A stretch of DNA of 42,012 nucleotides, from positions 1-42,012 of IMG/VR virus record IMGVR_UViG_3300034062_002801. The stretch is one strand, 5' to 3'. Positions within the stretch are counted from its first letter, which is position 1; each line of letters opens with the position of its first letter. A program made the translations under genes and the position numbers. This DNA is from a virus. This document shows, one piece after another, positions 13,908 to 23,200 of the stretch. The notes beneath the pieces are model-generated. The model had not been told where the DNA came from and did not search any database. It saw only the letters and a program-made list of their open reading frames with translations.

Positions 13908-14723
13908 TTAGACAAGTGTTGCGACGATGCTGGTGACAGACGTTCCAGTGCCACCTCGCATAGTTGGAATTCTTACCGTGTAGCCAATAGCGTCAGTATC
14001 GCTGGTCGGGTTAAATGTGATTCGCAAGGTGTAGTTGCCGCCGCTTGCCGCGGTCAAAGCGCCGTTAACCGTGGTGACGCCGGTGGTGGTAAAGGATGTG
14101 AATGTCGCGTCGCCAGCATTCAATGCGTAAAGCCAGCCAAAGGCAGCTCCTGCATTTCCGCCAAACTCACGAGCCGCAATTGCAATCTCTGCCAGTGCAA
14201 TCGCAGGGTTTGCCCCCCAGTTACCCCAGGTGATGTCGATCTGTAGGTTCTGCGTGTACGGCGAGCCAATAGTGGTGTCGCCGGCGAAAATCAAGCAGTC
14301 ACCAATTAGCTCGGCCTGCCCACCAGTGACGGTCGGCATCGTCTTGGAGCCAATCTTGAGATTGGTGCCATCGAACGTCAGGTTCGCACTGCTGGTGAGC
14401 TGCTTTGATGCGTTCAGGTACTGAACAGCATTGGCAGTCCCCGCAGAAAATGTTGATGTACCTGAGACGCTCAGGTTTACACCATTCAGATCGGCGCCGC
14501 CTTCGATGCGCTGCCAGGCAGAGCCGTTGAATGTGACCACATCTCCGACGCCCCAATTGGAAACGCTATCGAGAGCCGTCGAGCCGGCCACACTCACTTG
14601 GTAGTAGTCGCCTTTGGTTCCGGCGCTAGACGCCAGGGTTGGCGTGTTTGTGCTGGCATTCCAAGTGCCTTTGTAGTTCAACGCTCCGACGGCGTTTGCG
14701 ATTGAAGAAACACTTTTCAGCAT
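13908..14723 (-). CDS. Tail fibre protein
   Basis: This 271-aa protein starts MLKSVSSIANAVGALNYKGT. It then shows the YKGTWNASTNTPTL and KGDYYQVSVAGST motif seen at the N-termini of many phage fibre proteins. Thr/Ser/Gly-rich beta repeats follow. Base composition is visibly less GC-rich than the neighbouring core genes, usual for host-range modules. It probably sits next to the tail spike on the tail. Confidence 0.75.
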   Translation of the reverse strand: MLKSVSSIANAVGALNYKGTWNASTNTPTLASSAGTKGDYYQVSVAGSTALDSVSNWGVGDVVTFNGSAWQRIEGGADLNGVNLSVSGTSTFSAGTANAVQYLNASKQLTSSANLTFDGTNLKIGSKTMPTVTGGQAELIGDCLIFAGDTTIGSPYTQNLQIDITWGNWGANPAIALAEIAIAAREFGGNAGAAFGWLYALNAGDATFTSFTTTGVTTVNGALTAASGGNYTLRITFNPTSDTDAIGYTVRIPTMRGGTGTSVTSIVATLV

Positions 14724-14732
14724 GATGATTCC

Positions 14733-17147
14733 TTATCCGATAAAGGTGACGGTCACAATGTAAGTGTCGCCAAGCCTGTTCTTCACATTCAGTTGACCGC
14801 CCGTGAACCACATGTTGAATTTGCCATCAACATTCGGATTTGTTCCAGCCGTAGAAACTTCAAACAGACTCCCCGCGGGGGCCGCGATCGAGTAGATTGC
14901 GTTGCCCCCGGTGACGAACACACCTTGCGTCGTGTAGTCGTAGTTGACGCTGACAATGAACAGCCCGCGTCCGATGTTATAGAAACGCGAGTCGAACGTG
15001 CCAGACGCATCATCAGCAAGCGCAAACGACTGAACAGATGCAGCGCCTCCGTTTCGGTTTTGTGGGTCAGAAAGAGCGCCACCCGCAAGCATCGGGCCCT
15101 TGTTGTTGGATCCAATGTTTGCGTACTGGTTAAGGAACCCCTGATTCATTGCGCCCATAATTGCGCCGCCATACGAAGTGGAAGCGCCCAGCGTGGTAGT
15201 GATGAAGGGCTTGGCGTTTGCGGGAGTCGATACGCCATCGACGTTCATCACGTTGGTCGCGACAATGTCGAAGTTGGTGTCCGTGCCGTTTGTTGCTACC
15301 GCACCCCAAACCAGTTCAGGCACGGTGATGTTGTCGAGTCGCAGCGTGCCGTAGGTGGTGCCTTCGTAGCCGATCTGCGCAATGGCGGTAATCGGGTTTT
15401 TGTTCACAGACACGTTGCTGACAGAGATTAGGGGTTTGAGCGGCGTCGCCACACCCGATCCCACACCAGCGGCAACGATGTAAGCAATGTTGTTGCCGAC
15501 CCCCGCAGGGATCGAGTTCAGCACTTGAATGCCGTTGACGATCGCCGAACCGGTGTCTTCACCGTAGTCCGAGCCTTGGTAGAAACTCACCAGCGACAAG
15601 CCGGTCTGAATTGGAGACGTACTGGCGTAAGGTCGATAGATGAATTGGCAGTTCGAGACCACGCCAACGCCGTACTGAAAGTTGATTTCGACACTTCCGC
15701 CGTAGTTGGTGTAGTCATCGTCGCGGATGATGGTTTCGTCACTGACCGAGCCAATGGCTTGAATTTTGATGGCTCGACCACGGCAGTTGCGAAACACGTT
15801 GCCGTAGGACGTAACAGTCGCTTGAGCGTACTGCCCAGAATCCGCAGCAGGGTTCGGGCCAAAAAATCTGAATGCGTCATGGTCCACGTTGTTGGGCGAG
15901 GACACCGCGTCGTCACCCAATATGGCTGCGTACTGGTTGCCGTAGTGCAGACATTCACGAATGAATTGAGTGGCACTGTATGGCGTCACCGTAATGCCGG
16001 CCGTGCCGACGCTGCTAGGCGTCCCCGTTCCAGCTGCGCGGGTAATCAAACGCACACGGTTGTTGGCGATCGTCACCAACTGGAACGAACCCTCAAGGTA
16101 GACGGCGTCGTTCCAGATGCCGGCGACGTTCATTCGGAACCGAATAAACAGGTTGTTCGAGACCGTGCAGTTTGGCAGGGTGTTTGAGGACGGCACAGCG
16201 GAGTTCGTGATCCTCATGCCGGCCGCGATTTTGTTGTCACCGTCGAACGAGATCCCGTCAACCTTGAATGAGTTGTTGCCCGTCTGAATGGAGAACAGCG
16301 GGTTACTGTTGGTTGCGCCCGTGTAGATGATCTTTCCGTGGCCGTAGAACGTCACATCGGTGGCAATGGTCGCCGAGATGTTGGACGCCATTGCGTAGGT
16401 GCCAGAAGGCACGTACACGTATTGAGCACCAGACTGCAAAGCATCTAGGATTGCCGCGCTGTCGTTAACGCTGCCGTCACCGACAGCGCCAAAGTCTTTT
16501 AGGCTGACGGTTTCGCGCAGTTTTGCCTGCACCGTCGTGATGTCTGCACCTGCGCCCGCAGGCGTGTAGAGCACCGTGGCGGCGTTGTTGCCGGTGTTGT
16601 TCACAAACGAACCGACAGCCGCGTCGATCTCAGCCAGGGTGCGCTGCGAAACGGTGGGTTCACCGCCGGTGGTGAAGCCCAACACCTTGTTGGCGCGCTC
16701 CACCGCAGTCGGCAAAGTCATGCCCACATTCGAGTCACTGACCGGCACCTGCAACGAGCGGCTGGTCAGCTCGCGCAACTGCTGGATCTGCATCGCCAGG
16801 CGGTCGAGCTCGTTTTCCAGCGCGAGCGGTGAGAAATTGCCGCCGCTTGGCAAATCCAAGGGCTGGTCGTAAGGCAAATTGCCAATAATCGTGAGCTTGC
16901 TGCCCACCGGCAGCGGGCTGCCGCTCAAGGGGTAGGTAACCGTGCCGCCGGGGCTCGTGTCCTGGTTGGCGTTGACCGAGACGCTGTAGTCGGTGTTAAG
17001 CACCAGCGCGGTTTCCACGCCCAGGTTGTTGGCGATCGTGACGGCGATGTCACTCGCGGCGAACACCTTGAACGTGAACGGCCAGCTGGTCTGGGCGCCC
17101 GTGCCAAGGAGTGGCCCGGCCTTGCGCGGGGTGGAAGGGGTCGTCAT
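14733..17147 (-). CDS. Tail spike with pectate-lyase-like beta-helix
   Basis: 804 aa. Residues 1-115 form a T7-fibre-like virion-binding head (QTSWPFTFKVFAASDIAVTI). A helical coiled stretch follows (ENELDRLAMQIQQLRELTSR). From about residue 212 comes a right-handed beta-helix with the signature VSLKDFGAVGDGSVNDSAAI. The last 130 residues form a C-terminal domain. Spikes of this type bind or cut surface polysaccharide. The ATG at 17147 has AGGAG upstream, and that site can be hidden in a hairpin (17153-17195). GC is lower than in the core genes. Confidence 0.9.
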   Translation of the reverse strand: MTTPSTPRKAGPLLGTGAQTSWPFTFKVFAASDIAVTIANNLGVETALVLNTDYSVSVNANQDTSPGGTVTYPLSGSPLPVGSKLTIIGNLPYDQPLDLPSGGNFSPLALENELDRLAMQIQQLRELTSRSLQVPVSDSNVGMTLPTAVERANKVLGFTTGGEPTVSQRTLAEIDAAVGSFVNNTGNNAATVLYTPAGAGADITTVQAKLRETVSLKDFGAVGDGSVNDSAAILDALQSGAQYVYVPSGTYAMASNISATIATDVTFYGHGKIIYTGATNSNPLFSIQTGNNSFKVDGISFDGDNKIAAGMRITNSAVPSSNTLPNCTVSNNLFIRFRMNVAGIWNDAVYLEGSFQLVTIANNRVRLITRAAGTGTPSSVGTAGITVTPYSATQFIRECLHYGNQYAAILGDDAVSSPNNVDHDAFRFFGPNPAADSGQYAQATVTSYGNVFRNCRGRAIKIQAIGSVSDETIIRDDDYTNYGGSVEINFQYGVGVVSNCQFIYRPYASTSPIQTGLSLVSFYQGSDYGEDTGSAIVNGIQVLNSIPAGVGNNIAYIVAAGVGSGVATPLKPLISVSNVSVNKNPITAIAQIGYEGTTYGTLRLDNITVPELVWGAVATNGTDTNFDIVATNVMNVDGVSTPANAKPFITTTLGASTSYGGAIMGAMNQGFLNQYANIGSNNKGPMLAGGALSDPQNRNGGAASVQSFALADDASGTFDSRFYNIGRGLFIVSVNYDYTTQGVFVTGGNAIYSIAAPAGSLFEVSTAGTNPNVDGKFNMWFTGGQLNVKNRLGDTYIVTVTFIG

Positions 17148-17152
17148 TAGGC

Positions 17153-17195
17153 AGAGCTCCTACGGATTACCGGGGATGGTAGGCGTGGGAGCTCC
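17153..17195 (-). promoter_or_regulatory. Hairpin hiding the tail-spike ribosome binding site
   Basis: On the minus strand GGAGCTCC (17195 to 17188) can pair with GGAGCTCT (17160 to 17153), 8 bp with one wobble and a 27-nt loop. The second arm holds the tail-spike Shine-Dalgarno. The first arm lies upstream of the predicted start (about 17169) of the late promoter here, so only read-through transcripts would form it. Confidence 0.5.
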
Positions 17196-17206
17196 GCTCA
17201 CGGACA
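17176..17206 (-). promoter_or_regulatory. Late promoter of the tail spike
   Basis: On the minus strand, TGTCCGTG (17206 to 17199), 17-nt spacer, TACCAT (17181 to 17176). It sits in the 61-bp gap after the giant ejection protein gene. Predicted leader about 22 nt with AGGAG. Confidence 0.75.
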
Positions 17207-17208
17207 CA

Positions 17209-20200
17209 TCAGCGCTGCTTGCTCTCGGGGCTGGCGGTGCCGGTGATGACGCCGCGCGCCAGGTCGACGGGGCTGGTGGGCTCGATGTCGCCGCCCGCGA
17301 TGCCGGCGAGATACCCGATCGGGCGCTGCAAGCCGTAGATCGGCAGACCAGTGATCATGGTCGCAGCGGCTGACACATCGCGCACCGCTTTCTGCACGTT
17401 GCCGTCGTCGACGATCGCCTTGTAGACGCTCGAGGGCGCGCTTACGGTGGACTCGATCAGCGACACCGCCGGCGACAGGCTGAACTTGTCGTCGGCCGGG
17501 TTGTCGTTGAACCGGTTCACGACGAGCTGCGCGGCCTGGCCCACCAGCGGGATCTGCGCGGCCAGGCCCTTGAGCGTGCCCAGACCAAACACCGCGAGCA
17601 GCCAGTCGTCGATCCAGCCGTCCTTGTCTTCGTCCTCGGGCCCGCCCTTGAATGCTTGGGCGATCGCCTCGGCTACCCAGATCGGCACCAGCAGGCCGGC
17701 GAGCGCCACGTACAGGATCTTGCCGGCGCCCTTCTTGATGCCCATCTCGCCGGCGATCTGCTTGACCGCCGTGGCGTTGGTGTTGGCCATCATGTTGAAG
17801 TAGGACACGAACTGCGTGAACAGTCGCGCGTAGCCCGGGCCCGACTCGAACCGGCTGATGTCCTCGGGCAGGGTCGAGCCCTGCGTCTGGCGGATCACGC
17901 CGTCCGCGAAGCGCACCGCCTCTTTAACGTCCTGGCCCTGCTCGATCGCCTGGTTGTAGGCGGCGGTCCAGATGATCGGGCTCATGGTGTTGTCGACCGC
18001 GGCCTGCATAAAGTAGGCGTGCCGGTTGGTCCAGGCCTGGCCCCGTTGCAGCAGAGTCGGGTTGACCAGAATCTCTTCGATGGCGTCGTTCATGGCGCCG
18101 ACCTCGTTGAGCATCCGGTCCTTCATGTAGGGCGAGGCCTCGGCCACCTCGGTCTTCATGGCCTTGGGGTCGGCGATGAACTGCGCGGTGGCGCTCATCA
18201 TCAGCCCCGGCTTGACCTTGACGCCGGCCAGGCTGAAGCCCGTGATCTGCTGGAACGTGTTCGACAGGTTCGCGAACATGAGCGCCATGCCGGCGCGCGA
18301 GCGAGCTGCGCTCAAGAATCGACTCAGCTTGCGATCGCCCACCACCGGGGTCTCGACGACCTGCTTGGCGGCGCGGTTGAGCCAGGGGATCAGCATGCCC
18401 TCATAGGCGCCGGGATCGATGCGGTCGAGCGCGTAGCTCACGCGTTTATTGGTGAGCAGCCGGCGCACGTCGGTGACCGCGCCTTGCAGGTGCGAGAACA
18501 GCAGCACCTTGTCCATGTGCTGGCCAAGCGCGCGCAGGTCCAGCAGCAGCGGCTGGTTGTACTCGACGCGGGCCTTGGTGAACCCGCTGGGCGCGGCCGG
18601 GAAGGCGTAGGCCATCGACTCGTTTTCGCCCTCGGCGAGCTCGCGCAGCTTCGCATCCTTGACCAACCGCGAGTCGGTCTGCGCCGGCACGTAGCCGCCG
18701 CGGTAGGTGCCGAAGGGGGTGACCACCTCGTTGGCCGTGACCTCGGCAAAGTAGCGCCCGAACACCTTGCGGTGCGTCTCCTGGGCGAGGGGTTTCATCT
18801 CCTCGAGCAGGTCCCAGACGCCTTGGGCAAAGTCGTAGTGCGCCTGGTTGATTTTGCCCTCGCCGATCATGCGGGTGATGAACGCATCCCAGCGGCCGGT
18901 GTCGAGCGTACCGTCGGCGTTCTCGCTGGCCCAGCCCCGGCCCAGCAGGAGCTTGCGCTTGTTGCTGTCGTTGCCGGTGTGCAGGATCGCGTGCAGCAGC
19001 TCGGCCGTGCCTGAGTCGCGAGCGTTGCCGAAGGTGTAGCCGAGCTCGGGCGCCTCGATCGGGCCTGGCGGCAGCTGCGGTGCGATGGCCTGCAGCATCT
19101 CGGTGAACTTCTTGCGGTAGGCCACCCGGTCGGTGCGGTAGCGATCGGCGGCGTCTTTGACGGGCTGGAACACCAGGCGCAGGAACGGGCCGCCAAACGC
19201 GCCGTCCAGGCGCTCGGCCCACTGCTCGACCCGGCTCAGGATCGACTTAGCAAACTGCAGCTTGAGGCCCCGCTCCTCGCGGTCGGTGATGGCGCCCCGC
19301 TCGCCCGGGATCTCGGCCGGGATGCCGATCGTGTCCATGCGCGCCATGAGCTCGTCGGCGGCGTCCTCGATGTCCATGAGGTTGCCGTCGACTTCCATCT
19401 GGCGCGAGCGCTTGGCCAGCACCCACATGGCGCGCAGCTCGTCGGCCAGGCCCCGCAGCTCCTCCATCGTCATCTCGGGCAGGGGCTTGGCGTTCAACAT
19501 CGCGGTGTCGACGCTGGGCTTGAGCGCTGCGTACATGGCCGGGTCGTTGCGACTCACGGTTTCCATGTAGGCGATCGCGCTCTTCTCCAGGCGCGGCGCC
19601 ACGTCGTAGGCGGCGAGTATTGCGCGCATCGCGTTGACCACATCCGGGTCACGGCCGCGCTCGACGGTCTTCTCGTCGTTGCCCCGGGTCACGCGCTTGA
19701 AGAACTCGAGGATCTTGCGCACCTCGACCTGGGCGTCCTGCAGCGCCTTGGCGGCGTAGTTGTTCAGGAGCTGGTCGCGCTTGGCCTGCACGGCCTCCTC
19801 GCTCTTGCCTTCGGAGGTGAGCTGCTGCCAGCGCTTGCCGGCGCGGGCCTCGGCGGCGCGGTGCTGCCAGGCGGCGTTTTTCAGATCCTTGAGCCGGCGG
19901 CGCGCGGCCAGGTTGAGCGCAAACTGCTTGGCTGCCTCGACCACAGTGTTGACCGTAATCGGCCGGCCCCGCACGTCGGTGCGCCCGGTGTCTTGGCGCT
20001 GGTTCATCATCTCGGCCTGAGACTTGAGCTCGGTCGCAAGCGCCCGCGCGCGGGCCTCGTTGTGCACGGCCTCGTTGGCTGCCGCCTCGCGCGCCTCGGG
20101 CGTGGCGAGATCTCCATGGCGCTCGAGCATGCGCTGGTCGGTGATGCCCTCGACCACGGAGGCGATCGACTCGGCGTCGAGAATCGCGCGCACCAGCTGG

Positions 20201-23200
20201 TCGCCGGTCTCGTAGCCGAACATGTCGGCCACCATGTCGGGGTGCAGGCCTTCCTTGCCGGTCATCCCGCGCAGGCGCGTGAGGTCGGGGCGGCCCAGCA
20301 TGGTCTCGGGGTACATCTCGGCCAGCGCCTCGGTCGACAACCGAAAACCCTTCTCGGCCTTGATCAGGTCGCCGGTGGCGGGGTCGGTGGTCTCGCCCTT
20401 CTTGAGCCAGCTCATGGCCCGGTAGACGGGCTGCTGCTCGACCTCGGCGCGCACCTCGGCCTCGACCTCCTTGCGCAGGGTCTTGGCCTGCTTCTCGAGC
20501 TCCTTGAGCGTTTTGCCGCGGGCGCGCACCACCCACTTCAGGTCGCGCAGCGAGCGCGCCTGCAGCGCCTCGATCGCCTCGTTGGTGGCCTCGAAGTCGG
20601 GCAGCATGCCGGCGGCCTCCTCGGCCTGGGCGATCTGCTCGTCGGTGGCCATCAGGCGACCAAACACCTGGCGCACCTCGTCGTTGACCTTGAGGTTGCG
20701 CGCACGCATGAACTCGGTGAGCGATTTGTAGACGTTCACCAGCCAGGAGCGGAAGCGCCGGAACAGCGGCTGCAGCTCGGGGCTCGGGGCCTTGCCTTCG
20801 AACAGGTACTGCTCAAAGGACTCGGCCCAGCGCTCGTGGTATGGGCGTTTTTGGTCGAGGGTGTAGTTGTTCCAGGTCGCGAGATCGGGCACGCCGAACC
20901 ACTTCAGCGTGGCGGCCATGTCGTCTTTGATCTGCTGCGGGGTGTTGGCCTGGCTCGCGAGGTCGGCCAGCACCTCGAGGAAAAAGTGCCCGGACTCGTG
21001 CAGGAAAGTGGAAAGGTCGGCGTTTTCGTTCAGCGTGACGAGCAGCTGCTCGGGGCTGAACGTGCCGCGGGGGCCCTGCTCTAGGACGCCTTCTGGCCCA
21101 GCACTTCCTGTGCGATCGCCAGGTCCTCGTTCTCCTCGTTGAACTCCTGCTGCGCCGACAGCGGCCTGAAGCTCGGCGTCGACGGCTGCGCTGGCGGCGG
21201 CGATGTCGGCGTCGGGGATGCCTTGGCTGCGGGCGAGCTTGGCTGCTGCGTTTGCGTAGTCGGGAGCTTCGTCGTCTTCGTAGCCATCGGTTGCCTCATC
21301 GGATGTTTTTGCAGCATCGTACAGGCGCTTCTCAGGATACCAGAGCAGCGCTTGCAGGTCTGACATTGTAAGCGCTGGATAGGTTTTCTGGAGTTCGCCC
21401 AGCACCTGGGCAAACACCTTGCGAATGTTGCCGCGCTCAGGGGGCCCCGACGGAGCTTCTTTTTGTCCGTCGAGATATTTTGTTAAAGCGTTGCCCGCCT
21501 TGCGCAGCTCGTCGCCAACCGAGACGCGCTCCTGGCCTTTTTTGGGCTCGCCCAGCAGCTCGGTAAAGCGCGCCTGAAGTGTCTCATCGGCGACACCGAT
21601 GACGGCCATGGCTTTGCGGTTGGCTGGCTTTTGCGAAGCCTTCCAGATCGCCTGGCCGACCGCGTCGACGTCGCCGACCGTGAGCTTGCGCTTGATGATC
21701 GCCTCGAACGCTTTTTTGTCGGCAGGCGTGAGCGCCTGGATCAGGCCCTTGAGCAGCGTGCGCTTGGCCTTGACCTGCTCGGGGTTGGCCTCGACCAGGG
21801 TGCCGGTCCAGCGGCCCCAGGTGCGCATCAGCCAGCGGTCCATGGTGAGCTGCTCGAAGCGCCCGTACAGGTTCATGAAAAACCCGTTGCCGATCTTCGG
21901 ACCCAACGCTGCGGCACCGTACACCAGGGTGGTCTTGTTCTCGCCGGTGACCTTGTTGCCGGTGAACTTCTCAACCTCGCCAGCGGGCTGCAACGTGGTC
22001 ATGAACTTCTCGACCACCTCGAAGCCGTGCTTTTCGATCAGCGTGTTGTAAAGCCCCAGCGAGCGGTTGATCGCTTCGGCGGCGGTGCCGATGCCGACGT
22101 CGGTGGGCATCTGGCCGGTGGTCTTGTAGCCCTGGTAAACCTTCTCAGCGAGCTCAAAGTTCTTGTCGACCTTGAGCCCGTTGGAGGTCACGGCCATGGC
22201 CCACACAAACGCGAACTTGGCCTGCGGGTCGGTGGCGATCTCGGGGTGGATCAGCGACACCAGGCGCAGGGCCTTGGTCACTTTCTCGTTGTACCAGCCG
22301 ACCGCGTTGGCGTTGGTGCGCAGCGCAGTCAGGCCATCGGCCAAGGCGATGCGCACCAGGTACTGCTCGGTGCCTTGCGTGAACTCGTCGAGCTTGACCT
22401 TGGCGGCTTTGGCGGCAGCGACTACGCGCGCTTGGAGGGAGAGCTTGAAGTCGCGGTTGGTGGGGAACGACTGGGTGGCGGCGAACTCAAACGCCGACTC
22501 GACGTTGGCGGTGGCGTCGACCTCGGCCGGCACGGTCTTGCCCTTTTCCTGGACACCGCGCTGCTCGAGGGCGTTGGCGTCATTGGTTGGGGTGTAGGTG
22601 TATGTTCTTTCCCCTTGCACCAACCGGTCGCCCATCTGCAACGAAACTTGAGACGGCTGCAGCCAGTCGATGTTTTTCCAAAAGTTGTCACCACCTTCAG
22701 TCACACCGACAATCGACAACGGCTTTCCCGTGGCGTCGGCGTAGCGTTTTAATGCTTCTACGGCTTGCCGTCCTCGCCCTGTCCCTCGCACCGGTTTAGT
22801 TAGATCAGTTGGATCTTTTGCGTAGACGTTGATGACGTAAATGCCGTCTGGGTCGTCACGGACAGACATTTGCACTTTGCTGTCTGTGAACTCCAGTGTG
22901 AAGCTGGTGCCGGTTCCGAAAGCATCATCCTGAGAAATATCGGACACCGTTGCGCCGGTAATGCTTGCCACTTGATCAGTCATTGAACCGGCGTTCAGCA
23001 CCTGCCCGCCCGGCCCCTTTGCAGCTACCTTGAGGCTGTAGCGCTGGAAGAGCTCCTGCGGCGTCAGCCCGACGCGCGCGGCCATGGTGCTGAAGAAGTT
23101 GGCCTGCAGCGTGGCATAGGCGTCGTTCACGTCGGGCGTGAACCGCCCGGTGGTGCTGAGCTGCTCGAGGATCGCGGTCTTTACCTGCTCGCTGCTTTGC

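Noticed and set aside
13557-17147. Diversity-generating retroelement, expected from the BPP-1-like structural genes
   Set aside because: No reverse transcriptase ORF and no template/variable repeat pair was seen in the window.
22834-22864. Another exact TGTCCGTG with TACGTC 17 nt downstream on the minus strand
   Set aside because: It lies inside the giant gene, codes conserved-looking residues, and has a poor -10; treated as chance. Plus-strand TGTCCGTG copies inside genes (for example 31650-31657) have no -10.
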